This document shows positions 33,344-41,506 of a stretch of DNA of 64,000 nucleotides, in pieces. Both the position numbers and the translations under genes were made by a program. The notes under the pieces were generated by a model. The model searched no databases. It had not been told where the DNA came from and saw nothing but the letters and a program-made list of their open reading frames with translations. Numbering within the stretch: the stretch's first letter is position 1; each line of letters begins with the position of its first letter. Origin of the DNA: Desulfobacteraceae bacterium (GTDB lineage Bacteria > Desulfobacterota > Desulfobacteria > Desulfobacterales > SKZT01); assembly GCA_011389745.1 (NCBI GenBank), contig JAABTQ010000014.1, forward strand, positions 16,266 to 80,265. The letters run 5' to 3'.

Positions 33344-34747
33344 ATGAAGAAATACATATTATCCATCCTGGTTTTGCTATATGGTGCGGCAATGGTTTAC
33401 GCCGGAGATGAGCCACCGACAGCCGAATCGAATCAAAACGCTATTCAGTTGGTTCAGTCCCATGCTGATTATTTATGGACTCTGATCGCAGCGGCTTTGG
33501 TGTTTTTTATGCAAGCCGGTTTTGCCTTGGTAGAGGCCGGGTTTACGCGCGCTAAAAATGCAATCAATATCATGATGAAAAACCTGATGGATTTTTCCAT
33601 CGGTACCCTGTCGTTTTGGGCCATCGGTTTTGGTTTGATGTTTGGAGCATCATCTACCGGGTGGTTCGGAACATCAGGCTTTTTTCTCAGCGATTTCAGT
33701 ATCGGTGGAGATCCCTGGGTTTTGGCCTTCTGGATGTTTCAGGTGGTTTTTGCCGCCACGGCCGCCACAATCGTTTCCGGTGCCATGGCCGAACGTACCA
33801 AATTTTCGGGCTACCTGATTTACAGTGCTGTCATCAGCGCTGTCATCTATCCCATCTTTGGCAGCTGGGCCTGGGGGGGACTCTACAATGGAGGCGGATG
33901 GCTGGAAAATCTTGGATTCATCGATTTTGCCGGTTCAACAGTGGTTCATTCCGTGGGTGGATGGGCCGCACTCGCCGGAACATTAGTTTTGGGACCCCGA
34001 TTGGGCAAATATACCAGGGACGGTCGGATCAAACCGATTTTGGGACATAACATGCCTTTGGCTGCCCTGGGTGTTTTTATCCTCTGGCTGGGGTGGTTCG
34101 GGTTCAATCCTGGGTCTACGACGGCTGCCAACAAAGATATTGCCATGATTTTTGTCAATACCAATCTGTCTGCGGCGGCAGGTGCCGTATTGGCGCTGGT
34201 AGCATCCTGGGTTAAATTCGGTAAACCGGAAATCGGGATGAGTCTTAACGGCGCCCTGGCGGGTCTTGTAGCGATCACCAGCCCCTGTGCGACAGTGACA
34301 CCGGCAAGTGCTGTTGTTATTGGTGCGGCAGCAGGCGTTATCGTTGTTTTATCGGTTTTATTTTTTGAAAAGATCCGGGTGGATGATCCTGTGGGTGCTA
34401 TTTCAGTTCACGGTGTCTGCGGTGCCTGGGGAACATTGGCAGCAGGCATTTTCAATATCGGCGGAACCTCATTGACCATCATCGGTGTTCAGCTTCTTGG
34501 AATTGTCGCCTGTTTCCTCTGGGTATTTCCAACGGCCTTTATCATGTTCAAGATCATTGCTGCGACCGCAGGTCTCCGGGTATCTCCTGAAGAAGAATTA
34601 GAAGGTCTGGATTTTACTGAACACGGTGGAAATGCTTATCCGGATTTTGAAGTTTTTGCTCATGGCGGAGGAAGCACCGGAAATACATCCGGCGACATGC
34701 GCCCGAAAACCAGCAAGCTGGGAGTTCCGAACCTGATCCGGTCATAG
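33344..34747 (+). CDS. amtB: Ammonium transporter AmtB
   Basis: 467 aa. The start at 33344 is supported by AAGGAGG 12 bases upstream and gives a signal peptide (KKYILSILVLLYGAAMVYAG); the ORF track starts 12 codons earlier. Eleven membrane spans are expected. Amt signatures include QAGFALVEAGFTRAKN, the pore histidines in VHSVGGWAALAG and SVHGVCGAWGTLA. It takes up ammonium/ammonia under nitrogen limitation. Downstream of glnB by 50 bases. Confidence 0.97.
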   Translation: MKKYILSILVLLYGAAMVYAGDEPPTAESNQNAIQLVQSHADYLWTLIAAALVFFMQAGFALVEAGFTRAKNAINIMMKNLMDFSIGTLSFWAIGFGLMFGASSTGWFGTSGFFLSDFSIGGDPWVLAFWMFQVVFAATAATIVSGAMAERTKFSGYLIYSAVISAVIYPIFGSWAWGGLYNGGGWLENLGFIDFAGSTVVHSVGGWAALAGTLVLGPRLGKYTRDGRIKPILGHNMPLAALGVFILWLGWFGFNPGSTTAANKDIAMIFVNTNLSAAAGAVLALVASWVKFGKPEIGMSLNGALAGLVAITSPCATVTPASAVVIGAAAGVIVVLSVLFFEKIRVDDPVGAISVHGVCGAWGTLAAGIFNIGGTSLTIIGVQLLGIVACFLWVFPTAFIMFKIIAATAGLRVSPEEELEGLDFTEHGGNAYPDFEVFAHGGGSTGNTSGDMRPKTSKLGVPNLIRS

Positions 34748-34758
34748 GAGAACTCCTT

Positions 34759-34838
34759 CCCCCTTTAAATAAAAAGGGGGCTGGGGGGATTTGACAAGCT
34801 GATGCCGTTTTAAAAATCCCCCTGAATCCCCCTTTTCA
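34759..34838. repeat. C/G-rich foldback repeat after amtB, possible terminator
   Basis: Two nested stems: CCCCCTTT-AAATAA-AAAGGGGG (34759-34780) and GGGGGATTT (34784-34792) with AAATCCCCC (34814-34822), followed by another TCCCCCTTTTC. The first hairpin could end glnB-amtB transcription. Such C-run foldbacks are widespread in Deltaproteobacteria-like genomes. The second half of the 490-base gap is the repeat listed next. Confidence 0.65.
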
Positions 34839-35007
34839 AAGAAGATTTTTATACACACTTAACACCGTTGGCGAAAATACATGCCAGGATTATTATATTT
34901 ACCAGAACATCGGGGTTAGAGTGTTTTGACATTATTCACACGCCCAGCGCAGGAACGAGAAATCGTACCGATATATGCCCGAAATCTGTTTATGCATACA
35001 AAATTAC

Positions 35008-35088
35008 GCGCTGAAAGCGCAAGACATATCAGCCCAGGGCAACGCCCTGGGGCAGGAAGCCCCAAAATGAGGGGAGCCCTGAAAGGGC
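35008..35088. repeat. String of four short hairpins (REP-like element)
   Basis: Four successive stems with tiny loops: GCGCT-GAA-AGCGC (35008), CCCAGGGC-AAC-GCCCTGGG (35033), GGGGC-AGGAA-GCCCC (35049) and GCCCT-GAA-AGGGC (35076). The conceptual translation of this stretch has an 'SPGQRPG'-like string that I associate with non-coding repeats mis-annotated as proteins. It is not treated as a gene. Confidence 0.7.
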
Positions 35089-35200
35089 GTGACATAAAAT
35101 GTCATTCGGCATGATGCCCATGGTCGTGTGTTACGCCCTTTCTCAATCTCAACCCCGAAACGCCCCCACAGATTGAAGCCTTTTGATGCAAAAAGTTGAC

Positions 35201-35244
35201 TATAAACTTAGATAAATGTAATATTAAATTTATCTAAGTTTATA
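35201..35244. terminator. 17-bp A+T-rich perfect inverted repeat at the 3' end of the Crp/Fnr gene
   Basis: TATAAACTTAGATAAAT (35201-35217) and its exact reverse complement (35228-35244) are separated by 10 bases. The stop codon of the minus-strand Crp/Fnr gene lies inside the right arm. On the minus strand the stem is followed by GTCAACTTTTTG. It may be a terminator, though it lacks G+C, or an operator. Confidence 0.45.
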
Positions 35245-35923
35245 TTTTTCCGGATTCGGCCAGATCCATGAGGCTTTGACGATCTAAGAGCCATATGGTG
35301 CGTCCTTCAACTTCGATCAGACCCTGTGATGACATTTTTGAAAAAATTCTGGAAAGGGTTTCCGGTATGGTACCCAGAAGGCTTGCCAGTTGTCCTTTGG
35401 ATATCTCCAATTCAATGCGGTTGGAGCTTTCCTGTTCTTCGGAAACGTAGAGAAGATAAGAGGCAATGCGACCGGGAACTTCTTTCAGGGCCAGGTGCTC
35501 AATCTGGACGGTAAATTCACGAAGCCTCATGGATAGTACCCCGAGCATGCTCAGGGCCAGGGATGGATTTTTCATAATCAGTGCTACAAAATCGTCTTTG
35601 GGAAAAAACAGCAACCTGCTCTTTGACAATGATTCAGCATTGGCGGGAAATGCTCTGCCGGTAAATACGGGGACTTCTCCGAAGGGTTCTCCCGGTCCGA
35701 ATATATGAAGTATCTTTTCTTTACCATCAAATGATACTTTATGGATTTTCACCTGCCCATCGACAACCACATAAAAACCGTTTCCGTTATCCCCTTCGGA
35801 GAAAATAATATCGCTCCTGCTGAATTTTTTTTTGACAGCGATTTTTTCGATTTCTTTCAGGTGATTTTCAGAAAGTCCTGAAAAAAGAGGAATATCTGAA
35901 ATGATCGAATAAAAATTATTCAT
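35240..35923 (-). CDS. hcpR: Crp/Fnr-family regulator, HcpR-like
   Basis: 227 aa. Cyclic-nucleotide-type sensor domain (residues 10-130, GFYVVVDGQVKIHK, GPGEPFGEVPVF) and a C-terminal winged helix whose recognition helix reads PETLSRIFSKM, with the E..SR pattern of FNR. No cysteine occurs, so it has no FNR-type Fe-S cluster; heme/NO sensing as proposed for HcpR is possible. It is divergent from hcp with a TTGAT-type palindrome in between, the arrangement of HcpR in sulfate reducers. The name is given from context. Confidence 0.82.
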   Translation of the reverse strand: MNNFYSIISDIPLFSGLSENHLKEIEKIAVKKKFSRSDIIFSEGDNGNGFYVVVDGQVKIHKVSFDGKEKILHIFGPGEPFGEVPVFTGRAFPANAESLSKSRLLFFPKDDFVALIMKNPSLALSMLGVLSMRLREFTVQIEHLALKEVPGRIASYLLYVSEEQESSNRIELEISKGQLASLLGTIPETLSRIFSKMSSQGLIEVEGRTIWLLDRQSLMDLAESGKI

Positions 35924-35955
35924 AAAATGTCCTTTTTTTAATTATTTTTATTTTT

Positions 35956-35969
35956 TTGATTTAAGTCAA
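35956..35969. promoter_or_regulatory. FNR/HcpR-type palindrome between hcpR and hcp
   Basis: TTGAT-TTAA-GTCAA is a near-perfect dyad (one mismatch from TTGAT-N4-ATCAA). It lies 33 bases from the hcpR start and about 90 bases upstream of the hcp start, and agrees with the E..SR recognition helix of the adjacent regulator. Confidence 0.65.
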
Positions 35970-36057
35970 GGAAAAGATATCATGTTATGGTGTAAGTAAG
36001 AATTAAAAGATGAAAAAAAGCAAGTGGCTTATTAACATCAAACAAATAGGAGGAATC

Positions 36058-37686
36058 ATGTTTTGTTTTCAATGTGAACAGACGGCTAAAGGCGAAGGGT
36101 GTACCAAGGTCGGTGTATGTGGAAAATCACACGAAGTGGCGACTCTTCAGGACCTGTTGGTCTATGCTCTTAAAGGGCTTTCCCAGTATGCGGTAGAGGG
36201 GAGAAAAGTCGGTGTGGTGGATTCCGAAGTCAACAGGTTTACCTGTGAGTCGACTTTCTCGACTCTGACCAACGTGGACTTTGATCCTGACAGGTTTGTC
36301 AAATTGATCAATAAGTGCGTCAGTCTGCGAGACAGCCTGGCTGCTAAAGTGAAAACAGCGGGTGGAAAAACAGATTTCAGCGATGGTCCTGCTGTTTTCA
36401 AACCCGCTGATACACAAGAGGCGATGATTACTCAGGGAGAAAAAGTCGGAGTCAAATCCGACCCGAGCATCGATCCGGATATCCATTCTCTCCAACAGAC
36501 AATTATTTATGGCATCAAAGGTGTATGTGCCTATGCGGATCATGCACGGATTCTCGGCCAGGAGGATGACAAGGTATACGCATTTATTCATGAAGGATTG
36601 GCAGCTACCCTGGATAAGAGTCTTGGTGTCAATGACCTGGTCGGAATGGCATTGAAGTGCGGTGAAATCAATCTTCGGGCCATGGAGCTTCTGGATGCGG
36701 GCAATGCCGGTAACTATGGAAAGCCGGTTCCTACCAGGGTACCGTTAGGACCTAAAAAAGGCAAAGCCATTGTTGTTTCCGGGCATGATTTGAAAGATCT
36801 GGAAGAGATTCTCAAACAGACACAAGACACCGGCATCAATGTATATACCCATGGAGAGATGCTTCCGTGCCACGGGTATCCTGAACTGAAAAAATATCCG
36901 CATTTCTACGGTCATTATGGATCGGCCTGGCAGAATCAGAAAAAAGAGTTTTCGGATTTTCCAGGAGCTATTCTCATGACCACCAACTGTATTCAAAAAC
37001 CCCAGAACGTTTACCAGGATAATATTTTTACCACAGGCCTTGTGGGATGGCCGGGCGTGAAACACATTGCGGATAAAAATTTCAAGCCTGTCATTGATAA
37101 AGCCATGGAGCTTCCGGGATTTACCGAAGACCAGCCGGGAAAATCCGTGATGGTTGGCTTTGGCCATGACGCGATCCTGGGAGTTGCGGATAAGGTGATT
37201 GACGCGGTAAAAAATAAGCAGCTTCGCCACTTTTTCCTGGTGGGCGGCTGTGATGGGGCCAAACCCGGACGAAGTTATTATACGGAGTTTGTGGAAAAGG
37301 TTCCCAAGGACTGTGTGGTGCTGACATTGGCGTGCGGTAAGTTTCGTTTCTTTGACAAGGACATGGGAGATATTGGTGGTATTCCAAGACTTCTGGATGT
37401 CGGTCAGTGCAACGATGCATACTCGGCAATTCAGGTGGCATCGGCTTTGGCCAAAGCTTTCGACTGTGGCGTAAACGATTTGCCTCTATCCATGATCCTT
37501 TCATGGTATGAGCAGAAGGCTTGCGCTATTTTGCTGACCCTGTTTTACCTGGGAATCAAAGACATTCGACTGGGGCCAAGCCTGCCGGCCTTTATCACCC
37601 CCAACGTATTAAAAGTTCTGGTGGATAACTTCAACGTGATGCCCATATCCACCCCTGATGAGGATTTAAAGGCGATCCTCGGATAA
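36058..37686 (+). CDS. hcp: Hybrid-cluster protein (hydroxylamine/NO reductase), class I
   Basis: 542 aa from the ATG at 36058, preceded by AGGAGG; the ORF track starts 16 codons upstream. The N-terminal cysteines are spaced C-x2-C-x8-C-x5-C (MFCFQCEQTAKGEGCTKVGVC), the class I pattern of anaerobes. Later motifs include HGEMLPCHGYPELKKYPHFYGHYGSAW and CDGAKPGRSYY, ligands of the 4Fe-2S-2O hybrid cluster. Hcp reduces hydroxylamine and probably NO, as a nitrosative-stress defence. Transcription is likely controlled by the divergent regulator. Confidence 0.96.
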   Translation: MFCFQCEQTAKGEGCTKVGVCGKSHEVATLQDLLVYALKGLSQYAVEGRKVGVVDSEVNRFTCESTFSTLTNVDFDPDRFVKLINKCVSLRDSLAAKVKTAGGKTDFSDGPAVFKPADTQEAMITQGEKVGVKSDPSIDPDIHSLQQTIIYGIKGVCAYADHARILGQEDDKVYAFIHEGLAATLDKSLGVNDLVGMALKCGEINLRAMELLDAGNAGNYGKPVPTRVPLGPKKGKAIVVSGHDLKDLEEILKQTQDTGINVYTHGEMLPCHGYPELKKYPHFYGHYGSAWQNQKKEFSDFPGAILMTTNCIQKPQNVYQDNIFTTGLVGWPGVKHIADKNFKPVIDKAMELPGFTEDQPGKSVMVGFGHDAILGVADKVIDAVKNKQLRHFFLVGGCDGAKPGRSYYTEFVEKVPKDCVVLTLACGKFRFFDKDMGDIGGIPRLLDVGQCNDAYSAIQVASALAKAFDCGVNDLPLSMILSWYEQKACAILLTLFYLGIKDIRLGPSLPAFITPNVLKVLVDNFNVMPISTPDEDLKAILG

Positions 37687-37700
37687 AAAACCTTTTGGAG

Positions 37701-37755
37701 GAAACTTGAAACTTCTTTCGGTGATTCATATGCTTTGATTGAAGTTTCAAGTTTC
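37701..37755. repeat. 15-bp perfect inverted repeat between hcp and the HD gene
   Basis: GAAACTTGAAACTTC (37701-37715) and GAAGTTTCAAGTTTC (37741-37755) are exact reverse complements around a 25-base loop, immediately before the HD-domain gene's ribosome site. It could be an intercistronic RNA stem or a terminator-like processing site. A similar AAACTTRAAAC string occurs near 13.92 kb. Confidence 0.75.
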
Positions 37756-37777
37756 GACAAACCAGGAGTTATTGATT

Positions 37778-38503
37778 ATGAAATGTCCAGGACAAGACAG
37801 CCGATATTGGAAGCCGGGGGCCATTTTTGACAGCACATGCCCCAAATGCGCCCGGCAGGTGGAATTTTTTAAAGACGACACCACCCGAAAGTGCAACCAT
37901 TGCGGCCACAGGTTCGTTAATCCCCAAATGGATTTTGGATGTGCAGCATATTGCCAATATGCCGAGCAATGCATCGGGGATCTTCCTCCTGAAGTGGCGG
38001 CGCAGAGGGAGGACTTTTTAAAGGATAAAGTGGCTATAGAAATGAAACGGTATTTTAAACGCGATTTCAAACGCATCGGGCATGCCACCCGGGTGGCCCG
38101 ATATGCCGAGCGTATCGGAAAAATCGAACAGGGAAACATGGCGGTTATTCTCACATCCGCTTATCTTCATGATATTGGAATCCCTGAAGCGGAAAGAAAA
38201 TACGATAGTGCTTCACCCAAGTACCAGCATATTGAAGGCCCACCCATTGCAAGATCCATTCTGGAAAAACTGGGTGCCAAAGAACCGCTGATCCAGGAGG
38301 TGTGTGATCTGATCGGACACCACCACTGGCCTCGCGAAGAGGAAACCATTAATTTTAAAGTCCTTTATGATGCGGACCTTATTGCCAACCTGGAGGAAAA
38401 GCAAAAAGAAAGCCCCATGGAAAAGGAACGTCTGGAAAAAATTATCGAAAAATCATTCCTGACCGAAAGCGGCCGCAAAGAGGCTCAAAAAGTGTTGTGT
38501 TAA
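37778..38503 (+). CDS. HD-domain phosphohydrolase with N-terminal zinc ribbon
   Basis: 241 aa from the ATG at 37778 (AGGAG upstream). The N-terminus has two CxxC pairs (CPKC, CNHC) and further cysteines (FGCAAYCQYAEQC), then an HD domain: GHATRVARYAERI, LHDIG and YDADLIANL supply the metal-binding His-Asp residues. HD proteins hydrolyse phosphate esters of nucleotides or other substrates. Placement between hcp and a ferredoxin suggests a part in the nitrosative-stress unit; no substrate can be named. Confidence 0.8.
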   Translation: MKCPGQDSRYWKPGAIFDSTCPKCARQVEFFKDDTTRKCNHCGHRFVNPQMDFGCAAYCQYAEQCIGDLPPEVAAQREDFLKDKVAIEMKRYFKRDFKRIGHATRVARYAERIGKIEQGNMAVILTSAYLHDIGIPEAERKYDSASPKYQHIEGPPIARSILEKLGAKEPLIQEVCDLIGHHHWPREEETINFKVLYDADLIANLEEKQKESPMEKERLEKIIEKSFLTESGRKEAQKVLC

Positions 38504-38520
38504 CTTAAAAAGGTGAAATT

Positions 38521-39270
38521 ATGAAAGTGATTCGAAAAATAATTGAAATTGATGAAGAACTTTGTGATGGCTGCGGAAATTGTGTTCCGGCCTGCGCGGA
38601 AGGGGCGCTGGTTATCGAAAACGGAAAAGCCCGTGTGGTCAAGGATCAATTTTGTGACGGTCTTGGCGCCTGCATGGGCGATTGTCCTACCGGGGCTCTT
38701 CGTATTGTAGAGCGCGAAGCGGATGAGTTCGACGAGGCTGCTGTTGAAGAATATCTTTCCGATAAGGAGAAAGGCCGGCGAGAGGGCGAATTTATCCATA
38801 CAGGATGTCCATCGGCTCAAATTCAAACATTCGATACGAGCCCGGCCGGTGAAAAGCATGCTGGTCCGGATATGACCACTGAAGGCAAATCCCAACTGTC
38901 CAACTGGCCGGTTCAAATCATGCTGGTGCCGCCCAATGCCCCATTTTTAAAAGGTGCGGATCTTCTGGTGGTGGCAGATTGCGTACCCGTGGCCTATCGG
39001 AATTTTCACCAGGATTTTGTGAGCGGCAAGGCAGTCATGATGGGATGTCCCAAGCTTGATAACGCTCAGGCTTACATCGACAAATTTGCTCAAATATGCC
39101 AAACTGCCGGGCTTAAAAGCATTACCTCGTTAATCATGGAAGTTCCCTGCTGCTCGGCTCTTCCCATGATTGTCCGAAAAGGGCTTGAAAAAGCCGCCAA
39201 ACAAATTCCCATGGAAGAAGTGGTAATAGGCACAAGGGGACAGATTATCGAACGTCGTCAGGTGGCGTGA
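38521..39270 (+). CDS. 2[4Fe-4S] ferredoxin-like protein, probable electron donor to Hcp
   Basis: 249 aa. The N-terminal ferredoxin domain contains CDGCGNCVPACAEGA and a second set CDGLGACMGDCPTGA. The C-terminal 130 residues carry additional cysteines (DCVP, MGCPKLD, VPCCSA) that are typical of Hcp-associated ferredoxins such as FrdX of Desulfovibrio. It lies 17 bases after the HD gene. I infer that it feeds electrons to Hcp. Confidence 0.8.
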   Translation: MKVIRKIIEIDEELCDGCGNCVPACAEGALVIENGKARVVKDQFCDGLGACMGDCPTGALRIVEREADEFDEAAVEEYLSDKEKGRREGEFIHTGCPSAQIQTFDTSPAGEKHAGPDMTTEGKSQLSNWPVQIMLVPPNAPFLKGADLLVVADCVPVAYRNFHQDFVSGKAVMMGCPKLDNAQAYIDKFAQICQTAGLKSITSLIMEVPCCSALPMIVRKGLEKAAKQIPMEEVVIGTRGQIIERRQVA

Positions 39271-39334
39271 ATTTTCTCTATATGCCATTGTTTTCAGCGA
39301 TAAAATCATATATTCTTTTTACCAAAAAGCAGAG

Positions 39335-41239
39335 ATGATCATGAGAATATTTGAAATGGTAAAAAAAATGAATTTATTGTCGGGCAAGGGTTGGAGAAAA
39401 CAAATTGTAACTCTTGACGAGGCTTTTGAAGACATCGAGCCGGGAATGAGTATTTTTCTGGGAACAGGCGGCGGTGAACCCAGGACCCTTATAAAACATA
39501 TCATGAACTCCGGTGCATCAAATCTTCAGGATTTGGAATTGATCCAGTTGTTGAGCTTTGGGGAAGCCGTTTCCCGGGAAGAAAACCAATCGAATTTGAC
39601 AAAAAAATTTCGGTTGAAAACATTTTTTTCAGGATGGATTGCCGGCGAAGCGATTACTGAGGGGCGTGCAGACCTCATACCCTGTCGGTTTTCACGAATA
39701 CACGAGTTGATCAAATCTGAAAGAATCCATATTGACGCTGTTTTTATACAGATCACACCCCCGAACGAAGAAGGCTATTGCAGCCTTGGAGTGGCGGTGG
39801 ATGTCGCGCGTTACGCGATGGATCAGGCCGGAATTGTGATCGGCGAAATCAACCCCGACACTCCTTTTACCTTTGGGGATACGTTTGTTCATATCAATGA
39901 ATTCGATTACCTGGTGGAGGCAACCGAAAAACCCATTTATATGGACCGTTGGCCTGTGGATTCAATACAGCAAAAAGTGGCCGAAAACGTGGCATCCAGA
40001 ATTGAAAACGGCAGCTGTCTGTCTTTTTTTACCGGTCCTCTTTTTGAAGCTCTTGGAAAGCTTCTGGTTGATAAACAACATCTTGGAATCCACTCTCCGA
40101 TTTTTCCGGATGCCCTGATGGAATTGGTGCAAAGTGGCGCGGTAACCAATCGCAAAAAAGGGGTATCCAGGGGAAAATCTCTGGCCTCCTACGCTGTGGG
40201 GACAAAAACACTTTTTCAATGGCTGGATCGAAATCCTTTGGTGGAGTTTCAGGGGATCGAAAGAGTGTCCAATCCGATTCATATCGGTCGAAACCCTGGT
40301 TTCGTTGCATTGATTCCTGCCAGAAAGGTGGATCTGACAGGTCGAATCGCCTTGCATACCGGAAAAGGAAATGTTGCCGCAGGTCCGGGTGAGGCCATGA
40401 GTCTTGTAAACGGCGCTGAACTTTCCCACGGCGGTATCACCATTTTTGCACTTACCAGCAGAAACCTCAAGGGTGATTCGAACATTGTCGTCAACGTTGA
40501 GGGCTATCCCAACCTTTTTACGTTAAGGGAATCCGTGGATATGGTGGTGACCGAATACGGCTCTGCCGATCTTAACGGAAGAACCATACGGGAAAGGGCG
40601 CAAGCACTCATCGAAATAGCTCATCCGGATGATCGGGCTGAGTTGCTGGATCAGGCAAAAGCAGCAAAAATCATCTATCAGGATCAGATTTTTCTTCCGG
40701 AAAGTGCTCACCTTTACCCCTCTAATATAGCCATATCACATATTTTCGAAAAAGATGTGAAGGTCAGGTTCAGGGCTATAAAGCCATCTGATGAAGAAGG
40801 GATGCGACGACTTTTTTACCGCAGCTCGGATGAGGCTGTCTACACCCGGTATTTTTCTCCTATAAAGACAATGCCCCACTCCAAGATGCAGGAATATGTC
40901 AATGTGGATTATTCCAATACCCTGTCCATCGTAGGTTTGATCGGAGAACCGGAAAATGGAAAACTTATTGCCGAGGTTCGGTTTGTAAGGCAACATAACA
41001 GTTCGTATGCGGATGTCGCATTTATTGTGGATGAAACTTACCAGAACCTGGGAATAGCCGGGTTTATGTATAAAACCCTGATCCGCCTGGCCAGAGAGCG
41101 TGGCATAAAAGGTTTCACAGCCGATGTCCTTGCTTCCAATAAAGCCATGCTCAAGGTTTTTGAACAAGGCGGACATATCGTTAATTTTCAATTTGAAGAA
41201 GGCGTGTATAATTTGAAAATCCCGTTCGAGGATCGTTAA
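39335..41239 (+). CDS. Acetyl-CoA hydrolase/CoA-transferase family protein fused to a GNAT domain
   Basis: 634 aa. Residues 1-455 match the acetyl-CoA hydrolase/4-hydroxybutyrate CoA-transferase fold (ITPPNEEGYCSLGVAVD, VVTEYGSADLNGRTIRERAQALIEIAHPDDR); residues 470-634 form a GNAT acetyltransferase (FRAIKPSDEEGMRRLF, VDETYQNLGIAGFMYKTLIRLARERG, NKAMLKVFEQGG). The fusion is known in Deltaproteobacteria-like bacteria, and the two active sites may pass acetyl-CoA or test carbon flow. Where homologues have the catalytic Glu (usually in a short 'EVDL' context) this protein reads KVDLTG, but I cannot align it exactly. Confidence 0.82.
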   Translation: MIMRIFEMVKKMNLLSGKGWRKQIVTLDEAFEDIEPGMSIFLGTGGGEPRTLIKHIMNSGASNLQDLELIQLLSFGEAVSREENQSNLTKKFRLKTFFSGWIAGEAITEGRADLIPCRFSRIHELIKSERIHIDAVFIQITPPNEEGYCSLGVAVDVARYAMDQAGIVIGEINPDTPFTFGDTFVHINEFDYLVEATEKPIYMDRWPVDSIQQKVAENVASRIENGSCLSFFTGPLFEALGKLLVDKQHLGIHSPIFPDALMELVQSGAVTNRKKGVSRGKSLASYAVGTKTLFQWLDRNPLVEFQGIERVSNPIHIGRNPGFVALIPARKVDLTGRIALHTGKGNVAAGPGEAMSLVNGAELSHGGITIFALTSRNLKGDSNIVVNVEGYPNLFTLRESVDMVVTEYGSADLNGRTIRERAQALIEIAHPDDRAELLDQAKAAKIIYQDQIFLPESAHLYPSNIAISHIFEKDVKVRFRAIKPSDEEGMRRLFYRSSDEAVYTRYFSPIKTMPHSKMQEYVNVDYSNTLSIVGLIGEPENGKLIAEVRFVRQHNSSYADVAFIVDETYQNLGIAGFMYKTLIRLARERGIKGFTADVLASNKAMLKVFEQGGHIVNFQFEEGVYNLKIPFEDR

Positions 41240-41243
41240 CTTT

Positions 41244-41479
41244 TGTCATTCTGAGGGAGCATTACGCAGCGGGCCAAAGCCCGTAGGGACAATACAATCC
41301 AAAATGCCGGGGACACCACGGCGACCGAAGAATCTCTCGCCCCAAGCCCGCACCGGTCGTCAGATCCGACCCGGAAAGCGGCAAATGGAAACACATCCCG
41401 GAAGGCGTGAAAGATTCTTCGTCGGCCGGAAATTCATTACCAATTGACAGACGGTATTGCAGGCCTCCTCAGAATGACA
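41244..41479. mobile_element. MITE-like foldback element with perfect 13-bp terminal inverted repeats
   Basis: TGTCATTCTGAGG at 41244-41256 and CCTCAGAATGACA at 41467-41479 are exact reverse complements bounding 236 bases without a gene. Inside, GAAGAATCT and AGATTCTTC form a second inverted pair. The right 100 bases recur at 29571-29672 and a lone left end is at 53856. No transposase is nearby, so any transposition would need a trans-acting enzyme. Confidence 0.75.
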
Positions 41480-41506
41480 GTCTATCTTTTAGAAGGGAAT
41501 AATACT

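Noticed and set aside
34926-35114. 62-codon plus-strand ORF with an SPGQRPG string
   Set aside because: It translates the hairpin repeat; such ORFs recur as mis-annotations of non-coding repeats.
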